From NCBI GenBank assembly GCA_021735405.1, contig JAIPHC010000003.1:1-39667 (forward strand): a stretch of DNA of 39,667 bases. Reading direction: 5' to 3'. This DNA comes from Candidatus Omnitrophota bacterium. Its GTDB lineage: Bacteria > Omnitrophota > Gorgyraeia > Duberdicusellales > 4484-171. Shown piece by piece: positions 24,837 through 35,194 of this stretch. The notes beneath the pieces were generated by a model. That model was not told where the DNA came from, did no database searches, and worked only from the letters and a program-made list of their open reading frames with translations. Numbering within the stretch: the first letter of the stretch is position 1; every line of letters begins with the position of its first letter. The position numbers and the translations under genes were made by a program.

Positions 24837-27221
24837 CTAACAGGGCTTACTTTTTTTAAATTTTAATAAAGTATGGATATACCAGCTGGCTGAGCCGGTA
24901 AGGTAGGAATAAAGGCCTTGCCCTTGGCTATTAAAATATTCAGGCAGTTGAGGATAAGTTGTGTTTGAACCAGATTTAGCCATTCCATAAAGAGAGTTAA
25001 TAACAGAATCTCCCTCTTTTCTAAAACCTCGTTTGTAAAGGGCATAAGAAAACATAATAATCATATGGCTAAAAAAAGCGCCATTTTCTTTATCCCCGTA
25101 GCTAAAGCCGAAAGCTCTTCCCAGCTCGGGATAGACAGAACCAAAATTTGTATTAAGCCGAAAGCTTTTGTTTTTATCTTTTAAATATTTATTGGCCGAC
25201 TGCCAGATTTTTTTAATTTGATCTCTGGTAGCTACTCCGCTCATTATTGCAAATACTTGCGGAGCAAGCATCATTTGTACCTTTGCTTTGTTTTTCCCGG
25301 CGCATTTTTTCCCGGCATTATCATAGTAGCCGTTAAAAAAACCTTTATTCAACCATTCTTTCTCCAGGAGCCAGCCGCTAAGATGTTTATATTTTTTTTC
25401 CAAATCAAAGATGACAGCGTCTACATTTACTTTGACTTTTTTACCAGAAATTTGTATTGTGCTTTCCAGATATTTTTTTAGTTGTTTTTGTTTTTCCCGG
25501 AAACTATTATAGTTAATCGGTTTATCTAAACTATCTAAAAGAAGTGTCAGCTCTTTTAGGATTTCGATCTTATTTTTTTTTCTTTTCAGTGTTTTCATCA
25601 GTTTAGTAATACCTTTTAAGTTATGAGCGTACATAAAGCTGAAAGTTACCGTTTCTCCGTAATTACTTGCCATATCTAAGGCGTCGTTCCAATCAGCGCT
25701 TTCTAATTTTATAATATTGTGGGAGCCGACGTTAAAAAATGATGTTAAGTTTTGGATAAGCAGATGTTCCAAGAGGCTACCTTTATAAATTTTGTTTTTA
25801 GTTGTACGTAAAATGAAATCTTTTTGATTGAAGCCATAATCAATTCTAGTTGATCGCATCAAGTGGGAATCTCGAAAATAAGGCAGTTGTTGGCTTAATA
25901 TATTTATATTTTTGCTTTGTTCTAAATAAGAATTTAAAGTCAAATAAGGCCAGATTCCATGGTCAGACCAAACCCGGCTTATTTTATTGCGGTCAGATAA
26001 AAAACTATTATCTTTTTTTATTATAGTAGCGTTTGAGCCGTCTAGGCGTATGCCGGAAAAAGAATTTATTATTAATTTTTTCGCTTCTTTTGGTTCATAA
26101 TGCAATAAAACTAAGGCATCCTGCCAAAGGTCCCGCCAGCCTCTGCCTCCTTTTCCATAGTCAAAATGGGGCAGAAACGAGCAGCCGAAAAGTTTACGCA
26201 AAGCAGGCTGTGCTTTCACCCACCTTAACCAGTTGTTATAATTTTTGTCTTTAAAATTAAATTCTATTTTTCCAAAAGCAGTCTGCCAATATTTTTTGGT
26301 TGCAATAAGTTCTTTTTTTACCTTTTTGTTAGTATCAATTTTAGAAAACAAATCAGTTATTTTATTGCGGCATGCTTTTTTTGCCCCCGATGCCAAGCCC
26401 AAGCCTATAATATAACTTGTTTGTTTTTCTTTTTTTAGTAATTTGCTGCCAAAATCGAAAGCAGCTATTATTTCTTTACCGTCAAAACTGTCTCTCTTTT
26501 TTTTGGCTGATTTTTTATTTTTATAAACCGCATCGGGTTTTAAGAGGCCTCCTTTTCCGCAGAAGTAATCTAAAACAGGGAATTGGCCTTTAATCTCAGA
26601 GCCTTTCCCCTTGGCTAGACAGAAATAGGTGGTTTTACCTAAGCTGTGGCCTTCTTCATTAAATAAAAGAGCCGGCCGGAGCAAGATGCCGTTTTTTGTT
26701 AAATCGATTCTATTTAAAAGGCTGCTTACGTGCCGATGGTCCCGCAGGGTCGTTTCGCTTCTCCCGTAAAGAGGTATAGCTGAATAGGCAGTTATGTTTA
26801 GATTTTTCTTTGATTTATTTTTTACCTTAATTTGCATAACTTCGATGTCAAGGTTGTAAGGGATAAAGTTTAATATTTCTACATCAACTAATTTTGTATA
26901 TTTGGTAATCTTATGATAGAAAAAACCAGCCTGGAGTTTATCGGGATAGGGGTCTGACAGCCGGATAATTTTTTCTTTTGTTGGGCTAACTTTAATTTTT
27001 ATAAAAAAATCCCTGCGAACTAAAGGATTATACTTTATATCTATCGCAGTTGCCGGCGGGGTAAGAAAGTAGTCTTTGTCTTTTTTGATGTCCCCGGCTA
27101 AATTGGGGCTAATTGAAGAAAGTAGACTTCCTGATTTATTTGTTAAGGGAAAGTAGTTGTTGTAGCGATGGGAATTTTCTACTACAAACTCTTCTCTGTT
27201 GCCGGTAAATTTATATATCAT
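24837..27221 (-). CDS. GH94-like (glycoside phosphorylase superfamily) protein
   Basis: GKGGRGWRDLWQDALVLL, ESADWNDALDMA, YPQLPEYFNSQGQGLYSYLTGSASWYIHTLL. Confidence 0.75.
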   Translation of the reverse strand: MIYKFTGNREEFVVENSHRYNNYFPLTNKSGSLLSSISPNLAGDIKKDKDYFLTPPATAIDIKYNPLVRRDFFIKIKVSPTKEKIIRLSDPYPDKLQAGFFYHKITKYTKLVDVEILNFIPYNLDIEVMQIKVKNKSKKNLNITAYSAIPLYGRSETTLRDHRHVSSLLNRIDLTKNGILLRPALLFNEEGHSLGKTTYFCLAKGKGSEIKGQFPVLDYFCGKGGLLKPDAVYKNKKSAKKKRDSFDGKEIIAAFDFGSKLLKKEKQTSYIIGLGLASGAKKACRNKITDLFSKIDTNKKVKKELIATKKYWQTAFGKIEFNFKDKNYNNWLRWVKAQPALRKLFGCSFLPHFDYGKGGRGWRDLWQDALVLLHYEPKEAKKLIINSFSGIRLDGSNATIIKKDNSFLSDRNKISRVWSDHGIWPYLTLNSYLEQSKNINILSQQLPYFRDSHLMRSTRIDYGFNQKDFILRTTKNKIYKGSLLEHLLIQNLTSFFNVGSHNIIKLESADWNDALDMASNYGETVTFSFMYAHNLKGITKLMKTLKRKKNKIEILKELTLLLDSLDKPINYNSFREKQKQLKKYLESTIQISGKKVKVNVDAVIFDLEKKYKHLSGWLLEKEWLNKGFFNGYYDNAGKKCAGKNKAKVQMMLAPQVFAIMSGVATRDQIKKIWQSANKYLKDKNKSFRLNTNFGSVYPELGRAFGFSYGDKENGAFFSHMIIMFSYALYKRGFRKEGDSVINSLYGMAKSGSNTTYPQLPEYFNSQGQGLYSYLTGSASWYIHTLLKFKKSKPC

Positions 27222-27367
27222 TGCTATCTATTCTATAATAAGAAGCTTGTTTAGCCAATTATTTTTTCCCCAATGTTGCCGAGTGGTTAATTTAGAATAG
27301 GGAGAATTTAATTTCATTTTGGAAGCCAACCTGATATAATTGTTTCTAATAAGGAGAAAGGCCGGGG

Positions 27368-29092
27368 ATGGCGAAATATAAAAATTTAGTAATTTCAGCA
27401 ATAATTTTACTTGGATTAGTATCTAATTTTTCAGGGTTTTCACAAGAATCTGGACAAGGCCCCCCTTCAACTTGCGCAGTCTATCTTACCGGCATTGGCT
27501 GTCACAATTGTGCCATAACCGACCCCTTAATACTTTCGAAATTGCTTTATGAATATGATGATCTTATAGTTATCGAATATGAGATTTTTAAAGCTGGTTC
27601 GAAAAACGAAAAAGTAAGCTCTCAATATTTTAAAAATTACCTGCCCGGCGAACAATTAGGAGTTCCTTTTTTTATTTTAACTAAAACAGCCAAAGCTTTA
27701 GGCAGTATAGAAGTTTCTAAAGCAGAAGAGTTGTTTAAGAAAAAAAAGGTAAACCGGTGCCCTTTGCCTTCAGGCCGGCTTAGGTCTTTTGATAATCTAA
27801 ATTTAAGCTCTTTGCCGGGTAAGGTAAAAATTTGGCATAAAAATAAAGTATTGATTTCGGATGAAGGCAGGTCTGATAATAATAGTTTAAAAAATCTGCT
27901 TACTTTATCTGATCCCAGTCCAATTTTAAAAGAGATAAAAGCAGAAACAATTGAGCCCAAAGAAGTTTTAATATCAGGAGGTAAAATTAAATTTAAAAAT
28001 GCAGTGAAAATAGAGGGCTGGATATTTCAATGGGGGCAAAAAGAAATAGTTAAGAGCAAAACTGCGCGCCAGCAAAATAAAAGCATGATTAAAATTAATT
28101 CTGAGCCGGAAACGAGGAAGGCCTACAGCGATTATCGTTTATTTTTAAAGGGAGAGGGTGGAGCCAAAAATTTCTATATCGGCATAGAAGCATTAATTAT
28201 ATTGATTCTGGTTTTATTGCTGTTTAGGAAAAAGATAAGTTCATTATTTTCTAAAAATAAACAAGAATTTAAGAATTCATTGGTAATAATTAGTTTACTG
28301 GCAGCGGTTGGTTTAATTTTTATTTTGGCAAAAAATATTCCCGCAGGATTTCTAAAAAATTTTAGCAGTCAAGTGCCATTGCCTGTTTTTACCTTTACTA
28401 TTGCTCTTGTTGATGGTTTTAATCCTTGCAACTTATTTGTTTTAACTTTATTGCTTGCGCTTTTGATTTCAGCTTCCGGCAGTAAAAAAAGAGTTTATTT
28501 GATAGGTTTTGTTTTTGTATTTGTTGTTTTTATTTTTTATTTCTTTTTTATGGCGGCTTGGCTTAATATATTCAAATATTTTAATCTTTTTGCTCCAATC
28601 CGGGCAGTTATCGGAAGCATTGCAATTTTAGCCGGGCTGATTAATTGTAAGGATTTCTTTTTCTTTAAAAAAGGAATTTCTTTAACTATCGGAGACAAAC
28701 AAAAGGGGAAGCTCACTAAAAAAATGAATAAAGTAAGAAAAATAGCCGAAAGAGGCTCTGTTCTCATGCTTATCTTATCTTCGGCAGGGCTGGCGGTTTT
28801 TAGTTCATTTGTTGAACTACCTTGCACCGCAGGCTTTCCGATGATATTTACCACTATTCTCGCCGGTGAAACTGTAAAAGCTACCAGCAGTTACTATTTG
28901 TGGATATTATTTTACAATTTAATTTATGTATTGCCTTTAGCTATAATAGTTGCGATATTTGGGTATACCTTCCAAGCCAAGAGGATTAGCCAAAGACAAA
29001 TTGAATTTATTAAATTAGTTGGAGGGGTTATTATGGTAGCTTTAGGTTTGATTCTTATAGTTAATCCTCAAATTCTGGGAATCGCCCTTTAA
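27368..29092 (+). CDS. thioredoxin-like (CHNC) domain fused to CcdA/DsbD-type membrane domain
   Basis: GIGCHNCAI after signal peptide; DGFNPCNLFVLTLLLALL and VELPCTAGFPMIF in the TM domain. Confidence 0.75.
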   Translation: MAKYKNLVISAIILLGLVSNFSGFSQESGQGPPSTCAVYLTGIGCHNCAITDPLILSKLLYEYDDLIVIEYEIFKAGSKNEKVSSQYFKNYLPGEQLGVPFFILTKTAKALGSIEVSKAEELFKKKKVNRCPLPSGRLRSFDNLNLSSLPGKVKIWHKNKVLISDEGRSDNNSLKNLLTLSDPSPILKEIKAETIEPKEVLISGGKIKFKNAVKIEGWIFQWGQKEIVKSKTARQQNKSMIKINSEPETRKAYSDYRLFLKGEGGAKNFYIGIEALIILILVLLLFRKKISSLFSKNKQEFKNSLVIISLLAAVGLIFILAKNIPAGFLKNFSSQVPLPVFTFTIALVDGFNPCNLFVLTLLLALLISASGSKKRVYLIGFVFVFVVFIFYFFFMAAWLNIFKYFNLFAPIRAVIGSIAILAGLINCKDFFFFKKGISLTIGDKQKGKLTKKMNKVRKIAERGSVLMLILSSAGLAVFSSFVELPCTAGFPMIFTTILAGETVKATSSYYLWILFYNLIYVLPLAIIVAIFGYTFQAKRISQRQIEFIKLVGGVIMVALGLILIVNPQILGIAL

Positions 29093-29119
29093 TAATTTTT
29101 ATTCAGAAACAGTTATTTT

Positions 29120-30382
29120 ATGAACTTACCATATTTATTATTTTCTGATAAAAAAGGTAAAATTTATTCACATCCTTATCTGAAAATGCTCGGAGGCTTA
29201 TTGGAAGAATTCCGTCTTCCTAAAAAAGGGGAGTTAATTCCAGCTCCTTCGGGTACGACCTTTTTTTATCTTCCTGGCAGTTATCCTTGCGGTTATAATC
29301 CGGAGAGCCAAAGATTTGAAAAAATAGAGAAATTCGAAGGCAAAAGAGTATATGCGGTTTCGTCTTTTTTGCCGCCTTCTTATCTGCGTTTATATAATCC
29401 GGCAGCATATTGGCAAAAAAAGAAAAGAAGGCTTCCGCTTTGGGCTTATACCGGTTGCGGGTTTTATGGCGGAAAAGTTATGGTAGCGGCTAGAAAAGTT
29501 GATAAAAGAATCAGGCAGGCTCCCGGGTTTTATGATAATGGGTTGGTTGAAAAACGAGCTAATTTTTTTATTAAAAAATTTCGGAAAAACCGCCTCTATA
29601 AACATCTTTTTAATTGTGCTTTAAATTATAATTGTCTGGCTGCAAAAAATCTTTTTATGCAGCGCTGGGAAGCTCCTTTGCCGGTAGCCAGATTTTGTAA
29701 TGCCCGCTGTCTTGGCTGTCTCAGCCTTCAGGATTCAAATTGCATTTCTTCCCATCAGAGGATTAATTTTAAACCTAAAGTTTCTGAAGTTGTTGAAGTA
29801 ATGATAAATCATCTAGAAAAAGCAAAAGAGCCCATTGTTAGTTTTGGCCAAGGCTGTGAAGGGGAGCCCTTGCTGGAAGCAAGTTTAATAGCCGAAAGCG
29901 TAAAAGAAGTAAAGAGCAGAGTTAAACGGGGGACGATTAATGTAAATACTAACGGCAGTTTTCCGGAAAAAATAAAAACGCTTTCCCGGGCCGGGGTTGA
30001 TTCTTTCAGGATAAGTTTAAACAGCCCCGAAGAGAGATTTTATAATATTTATTTCAAGCCAAAGAATTATAAATTTTTAGATGTTGTCGAATCAATTCGA
30101 ATTGCTAAAAAATACGGAAAATTTGTTGCTCTAAATTTATTTATTTTTCCCGGTTTTAGCGATTCAAGGCAGCAAATAGATAAGTTATTAAGTTTTTTGC
30201 GAAAAAATGATATAGACATGATTCAGTGGCGCAATTTAAATATTGATCCAAACTATTACATTCGTAAAATATCAGACAGCAGCTTAAAACCAGCGGGGGT
30301 GCCGGCTCTTCTGGGAGCGGTTAGAAGAAACTTTCCCGGAATAAAGACAGGTTATTTTAATCTACCCAAAGAAAGTTTTTAA
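29120..30382 (+). CDS. radical SAM protein
   Basis: CNARCLGC (CX3CX2C), SFGQGCEGEPLL, INVNTNGSFPEKIKTLSRAGVDSFRISLNS. Confidence 0.85.
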   Translation: MNLPYLLFSDKKGKIYSHPYLKMLGGLLEEFRLPKKGELIPAPSGTTFFYLPGSYPCGYNPESQRFEKIEKFEGKRVYAVSSFLPPSYLRLYNPAAYWQKKKRRLPLWAYTGCGFYGGKVMVAARKVDKRIRQAPGFYDNGLVEKRANFFIKKFRKNRLYKHLFNCALNYNCLAAKNLFMQRWEAPLPVARFCNARCLGCLSLQDSNCISSHQRINFKPKVSEVVEVMINHLEKAKEPIVSFGQGCEGEPLLEASLIAESVKEVKSRVKRGTINVNTNGSFPEKIKTLSRAGVDSFRISLNSPEERFYNIYFKPKNYKFLDVVESIRIAKKYGKFVALNLFIFPGFSDSRQQIDKLLSFLRKNDIDMIQWRNLNIDPNYYIRKISDSSLKPAGVPALLGAVRRNFPGIKTGYFNLPKESF

Positions 30383-30488
30383 AACTCAATTTTATATGGT
30401 ACAATCTATTTAAGAGATTACAGCGATTAGAAAAATGATTGTAATGATTCAATCATCGTAAAATAATTGCCGAAATCATGTTAAAAAG

Positions 30489-30707
30489 ATGATAAAACAA
30501 GTTGAATTAAATATCCCCACAACTTTTAAAAAAGAGCCTTTTTTTTATAATATAATTAAAAATTTTAAAGTTATCCCCAGTATTTTAGAAGCATCTTTTT
30601 CAACCGCGACCGGTTGGGCTATCGTTAGTTTCCAAGGCAGCAGCAAAGAATTAACGAGGTTGTTTGATTATTTAGAAAAAAAAGGCATAGAAGTCAAGTT
30701 TCGTTAA
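30489..30707 (+). CDS. stand-alone NIL-domain protein
   Basis: 72 aa: VELNIPTTFKKEPFFYNIIKNFKVIPSILEASFSTATGWAIVSFQGSSKELTRLFDYLEKKGIEVKF. Confidence 0.72.
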   Translation: MIKQVELNIPTTFKKEPFFYNIIKNFKVIPSILEASFSTATGWAIVSFQGSSKELTRLFDYLEKKGIEVKFR

Positions 30708-30726
30708 TCCTTCCCCAGGTTAAAAT

Positions 30727-31788
30727 ATGGAAAAAGTAATAGTTGCAATGAGTGGCGGGGTTGATTCTTCCGTTGCGGCTTTATTATTAAAGGAGGCTGG
30801 TTTTTTTGTTGCCGGAGTTACTATGTCTTTTGCTGATAAACACAGAGATAGCGAATCCAGGAATTTTGAAGAAAGAAATATAGAAGACGCTAAAAAAATA
30901 GCCGAACAATTAAAAATAAAACATTATGTTTGGGATTTTTCAAAAGAGCTGGAAAATCAAGTGGCAGCAAAATTTTTAAACGGGTATTTGGCCGGCAGAA
31001 CCCCTAACCCTTGCGTGGAGTGCAATAAATTTATAAAGTTCGGGTCTTTATTAAAAAAAACAAAAGAATTAGGTTTTGATTTTTTAGCAACCGGGCATTA
31101 TGCTAAAATTCAGAAAAATAAAAATTTATTTTTGTTAAAAAAACCTAAAGATAAAACTAAAGATCAGACATATTTTATCTATTCGATAAAAAAAGAAAAA
31201 TTGGCTGATATTTTATTTCCTTTATCTGACTATCAAAAAAAGCAAGTTCAAAATATCGCAAAAGAAAGACAATTATTTGTTTTTGAAAAAGATCAAAGCC
31301 AAGATCTGTGTTTTGTTTTAGAGAAAAAATATGTTGATTTTGTCAAGGCACAAAGGCAAAAAGAAAAGGCAGGTTTTATCGTAAACACAAAGGGAAAAAT
31401 TTTAGGAAAGCATAAAGGAGTATTCTTTTATACTGTGGGGCAAAGAAAAGGCTTAGGAATAAGCGCTAAACAGCCATTATATGTTTTGTCGATTGACGCA
31501 AAAAATAATAAGATTATTGTAGGTAAAAAAAACAAGTTGAAAAACAAGGGGCTTATTGCAGGCAGCCTGAATCTTTTGGCAGAGTCTTTTCCTAAAAAAG
31601 CAAAAGCAAAAATTCGGTATGCTCATAAGGAGGCTGATTGCAGTTTAGAAAATGATGGCAAAAGATTAAAGGTTGTTTTTTCGCGCAAACAGGAAGCAAT
31701 TACTCCGGGGCAATCCGTAGTGTTTTACGATAAGGATATTGTTTTAGGAGGGGGGATAATTGAGGAGGTTTTAGATGAAACTAGCTGA
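30727..31788 (+). CDS. mnmA: tRNA-specific 2-thiouridylase MnmA
   Basis: VAMSGGVDSSVAALLL, TPNPCVECNKFIKFG, TGHYAKI, DQTYFIY, DLCFV, GQRKGLGI. Confidence 0.95.
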   Translation: MEKVIVAMSGGVDSSVAALLLKEAGFFVAGVTMSFADKHRDSESRNFEERNIEDAKKIAEQLKIKHYVWDFSKELENQVAAKFLNGYLAGRTPNPCVECNKFIKFGSLLKKTKELGFDFLATGHYAKIQKNKNLFLLKKPKDKTKDQTYFIYSIKKEKLADILFPLSDYQKKQVQNIAKERQLFVFEKDQSQDLCFVLEKKYVDFVKAQRQKEKAGFIVNTKGKILGKHKGVFFYTVGQRKGLGISAKQPLYVLSIDAKNNKIIVGKKNKLKNKGLIAGSLNLLAESFPKKAKAKIRYAHKEADCSLENDGKRLKVVFSRKQEAITPGQSVVFYDKDIVLGGGIIEEVLDETS

Positions 31789-32680
31789 TAAAATTAAAAA
31801 GCTAAAGAAAGAAAAAAATGCTGTAATTTTAGTCCATAATTACCAGAATCCGGAAGTTCAGGAAATAGCGGATTTTACCGGCGATTCTTTAGGCTTAAGC
31901 AAAAAAGCAGCGGCTACGGATGCGGATATTATAATTTTTTGCGGAGTTTTTTTCATGGCTGAAACTGCTAAGATTCTCTCGCCGCAAAAAAAGGTAATTC
32001 TCCCTGATGAACAAGCCGGATGCCCCATGGCTGACATGATAACAGCAAAACAGCTGATAGAGTTAAAGAGAAAACATCCAAAAGCCAAGGTATTAACTTA
32101 TGTCAACAGCCCGGCTGAAGTAAAAGCCGAATCTGATTTTTGCTGTACTTCGGCAAATTCAATCAGTGTAGTTGAAAAAGCTTTTAGCGAAGATGATCAA
32201 ATTATATTTGTTCCCGATAAATTCCTGGGCCAGTATACCGCGGGTCAAACTAAGCGGGATTTTATATTCTGGCAAGGGTATTGCCCAGCTCATGCAAAAA
32301 TTAGCCCCGAGGATTTAAGAAAACAAAAAGAAATTCATCCTGATGCAAAAATCATTGTTCATCCTGAATGCCGGCCAGAAACTATAGCTTTAGCCGACAG
32401 AGCTCTTTCAACTTCAGGGATGATTAAATTTGCTAAAGAAACTACAGCAAAAAAGATAATTGTGGGAACAGAGCCGGGGATGATTTATCCTCTCAGAAAA
32501 TATGCACCGGATAAATGTTTTTATCCGGCTTCCAGCCAGGCTAATTGTCCGGATATGAAAAAGATTAATTTGGAAAAAGTCCTTAACGGGCTCGAAAATT
32601 TAAGTTATGAAATAAAAATAAAAGATGAAATAATTCATCAGGCAAAAAGAAGTATTCAGAGAATGTTGGATTTAAGTTAA
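31775..32680 (+). CDS. nadA: quinolinate synthase
   Basis: LVHNYQNPEVQEIADFTGDSLGLS, FCGVFFMAETAKIL, PDEQAGCPMADMI, GTEPGM. Confidence 0.95.
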   Translation: MKLADKIKKLKKEKNAVILVHNYQNPEVQEIADFTGDSLGLSKKAAATDADIIIFCGVFFMAETAKILSPQKKVILPDEQAGCPMADMITAKQLIELKRKHPKAKVLTYVNSPAEVKAESDFCCTSANSISVVEKAFSEDDQIIFVPDKFLGQYTAGQTKRDFIFWQGYCPAHAKISPEDLRKQKEIHPDAKIIVHPECRPETIALADRALSTSGMIKFAKETTAKKIIVGTEPGMIYPLRKYAPDKCFYPASSQANCPDMKKINLEKVLNGLENLSYEIKIKDEIIHQAKRSIQRMLDLS

Positions 32681-32691
32681 AAGCGCCTCAA

Positions 32692-32720
32692 TTGACACTT
32701 TTTTAGAGCTGTGATATAAA
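32692..32720 (+). promoter_or_regulatory. near-consensus sigma70-type promoter
   Basis: TTGACA - 17 nt - TATAAA, about 18 nt upstream of ATG 32738. Confidence 0.6.
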
Positions 32721-32737
32721 TTTTTTAAAGGTTGATT

Positions 32738-33730
32738 ATGAAAACAAAAGCAATAGCGTTATTATCCGGAGGCCTGGACAGTATCTTGGCCGCTCAACAG
32801 GTTAAGGAGGAAGGAGTTGAGGTGACAGCCTTGCATTTTAATAACCCTTTTTCTGTTTCTCCGGAGGGGCAAAAAAAAGAACTTCTTGGTAAAATATCAA
32901 ATCAATTAGGGCTGAAATTAAATAATGAAGCTTTAGGAAAGGATTATTTATCAATCATAAAAAAGCCTAAATTCGGTTATGGGAAGAATTTAAATCCTTG
33001 TATCGACTGCCGGATATATATGCTGAGGAAAACAAAACAATATATGAAAAGCTCAGGCGCGTCTTTTATAGTTACAGGAGAAGTCTTGGGGCAAAGGCCG
33101 ATGTCGCAGCATCACAAAGCTTTGTTTGATATCGAAAAAGAATCCGGCTTAAAGGAGATGATTTTACGGCCTCTTTCGGCAAAGTTATTTCCTGAAACAA
33201 TTCCTGAGAAAAAAGGATGGGTAGAAAGAAATAATTTATTAAGTATTTCGGGACGGAGCAGAAAAATTCAGCTTCAACTAGCAGATAAATATAAAATAAA
33301 AGATTATTTTTGGGCAGGAGGAGGGTGTTTATTGACTGATTCCAATTTTTGCCGCCGGCTTGAAGATATTATAAAAATAGATCAATTAAATTTAGCCAAC
33401 ATTGAACTTCTTAAAGTAGGAAGGCATTTTAGATTCGGTCCTTCTTTTAAGTTTATCGTAGGAAGGGATGAAAAAGAAAACCAAAAACTTGATTATTTAA
33501 AAAAGGAAAATGATTATTTGTTTAAACCGATAGATCAAGCTGGCCCTACTGGATTAGGAAGAGGAAAAATTAATGAATCAATTAAAGAATTATGCACTAA
33601 AATTATTACCAGATATAGCTCAGGAGATCAAGATTTTAAGATACGCATAACAAATGATAAAGAAAAAATTGATGAAGTTTATAAGGCTGAAATGCCCGAA
33701 AATAATAAATACAGATCATTTATAATTTAA
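32738..33730 (+). CDS. PP-loop ATPase, tRNA thiolation (ThiI/MnmA-like) family with C-terminal extension
   Basis: ALLSGGLDSILAA, NPCIDCRIYML, TGEVLGQRPMSQH, LRPLSAKLFPETIPE, GGGCLLTDSNFCRRL. Confidence 0.78.
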   Translation: MKTKAIALLSGGLDSILAAQQVKEEGVEVTALHFNNPFSVSPEGQKKELLGKISNQLGLKLNNEALGKDYLSIIKKPKFGYGKNLNPCIDCRIYMLRKTKQYMKSSGASFIVTGEVLGQRPMSQHHKALFDIEKESGLKEMILRPLSAKLFPETIPEKKGWVERNNLLSISGRSRKIQLQLADKYKIKDYFWAGGGCLLTDSNFCRRLEDIIKIDQLNLANIELLKVGRHFRFGPSFKFIVGRDEKENQKLDYLKKENDYLFKPIDQAGPTGLGRGKINESIKELCTKIITRYSSGDQDFKIRITNDKEKIDEVYKAEMPENNKYRSFII

Positions 33731-33735
33731 AATAG

Positions 33736-33845
33736 AGGTATTCGCTAAATAATTGTATTTAAGTATAAGGCACTTCGCCAAGGAATTTGGCTCAGTGCCA
33801 TTGAAAATATAGGTATTCGCTAAATAAAATCATTTTCAATGGAGG
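33736..33845 (+). promoter_or_regulatory. structured leader/repeat element upstream of metY
   Basis: 17-bp direct repeat AGGTATTCGCTAAATAA at 33736 and 33811; hairpin 33769-33799; 11-bp inverted repeat 33798-33808/33832-33842 reaching into the GGAGG ribosome-binding site. Confidence 0.6.
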
Positions 33846-33850
33846 TAAAA

Positions 33851-35143
33851 ATGAGTAAAATTGATAAAAAATTAAAACCGGAAAGCATTCTCCTTCATGG
33901 GGGTCAAGAGCCTGATCCGGTAACTGGCGCACGAGCTGTCCCGGTTTATCAGACTACTTCTTATAAATTTAAAGATTCAGACCATGCAGCGAAATTATTT
34001 GCTTTAAAAGAGCCTGGCAATATTTACACCCGGCTAATGAATCCAACAACGGATGTTTTTGAAAAAAGAGTGGCTGCTTTAGACGGCGGAGCGGGGGCCT
34101 TGGCTACGGCAAGCGGGATGTCGGCAATTACCTTATCCATTCTTAATATTGCTCAAGCTGGAGATGAGATAGTTTCTGCTGATAACCTTTATGGAGGTAC
34201 TTACACTCTTTTTCGCTACAGGCTTAAGCAATTGGGGATAAAGGTGAAGTTTGTCAATTCAGAGAATCCAGAAGCTTTTAGAAAAGCTATCACAAATAAA
34301 ACAAAAGCTGTGTATGTAGAATCAATTGGGAATCCTAAACTGGATGTGCCTGATATAGAAAAACTTTCCGGGATAGCCCACAAAAAAGGCATACCTTTGA
34401 TTATAGATAATACTGTTGCGCCTTATATTTTGTCTCCAATTAAGTTTGGCGCAGATATTGTGGTTTATTCGGCGACTAAATTTTTAGGAGGCCACGGCAC
34501 CTCAATTGGAGGGGTAATCGTTGATTCGGGAAAGTTTAACTGGGATAAGGGAAAATTTCCTTTAATCTCAGAACCTGACCCCAGTTATCAGGGAATTAAT
34601 TTTATTAAGGCGCTGAAACCCCGGGGTAATATCGCTTATATTGTTAAGGCGAGGCTATCGCTGCTTCGTGACCTAGGGCCTGCTTTATCGCCTTTTAATA
34701 GTTTTCTTTTTTTGCAAGGGTTAGAGACTTTACATCTTAGAATGCCAAGGCATTGTCAAAATGCTTTAGAAGTTGCTGAGTTTTTAAAGAATCATTCTAA
34801 GGTTGCCTGGGTGAGGTATCCTGGTTTGAATTCAGATTCACAAAATGAAAAGATAAACAAATATTTACCTAAGGGTAGAGGAGCTATCGTTGGTTTCGGG
34901 GTAAAGAAGGGAAAAGCCGCTGGTAAAAAATTTATAGATTCTTTAAAATTGATTTCACATCTTGCTAACATTGGAGACGCCAAAACCTTAGCGATTCATC
35001 CGGCTACCACTACTCATCAACAGCTAACTAAAGAAGAACAAAAAACAACCGGAGTAAGCCAAGATTATATTCGGATTTCGGTTGGCATCGAAAACATAGA
35101 TGATATCATTTCTGATATCGATCAAGCTTTAAATCATGTTTAG
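33851..35143 (+). CDS. metY: O-acetylhomoserine sulfhydrylase
   Basis: PLP Cys/Met enzyme: [55 protein letters not shown] at 33841-33845 supports start 33851. Confidence 0.92.
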   Translation: MSKIDKKLKPESILLHGGQEPDPVTGARAVPVYQTTSYKFKDSDHAAKLFALKEPGNIYTRLMNPTTDVFEKRVAALDGGAGALATASGMSAITLSILNIAQAGDEIVSADNLYGGTYTLFRYRLKQLGIKVKFVNSENPEAFRKAITNKTKAVYVESIGNPKLDVPDIEKLSGIAHKKGIPLIIDNTVAPYILSPIKFGADIVVYSATKFLGGHGTSIGGVIVDSGKFNWDKGKFPLISEPDPSYQGINFIKALKPRGNIAYIVKARLSLLRDLGPALSPFNSFLFLQGLETLHLRMPRHCQNALEVAEFLKNHSKVAWVRYPGLNSDSQNEKINKYLPKGRGAIVGFGVKKGKAAGKKFIDSLKLISHLANIGDAKTLAIHPATTTHQQLTKEEQKTTGVSQDYIRISVGIENIDDIISDIDQALNHV

Positions 35144-35194
35144 AAAGAGCCAAGATACAAATTACAATAATTAAATTTTAATAACCAAATAAAA

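Noticed and set aside
27274-27290. TGTTGCCGAGTGGTTAA, resembling a tRNA-Ser D-arm
   Set aside because: No acceptor, anticodon or T-arm could be found around it; probably chance or an old fragment.
33731-33850. SAM riboswitch before metY or metX; TPP riboswitch before thi4
   Set aside because: I could not find SAM-I, SAM-II or TPP core motifs; the leaders have other structures instead.
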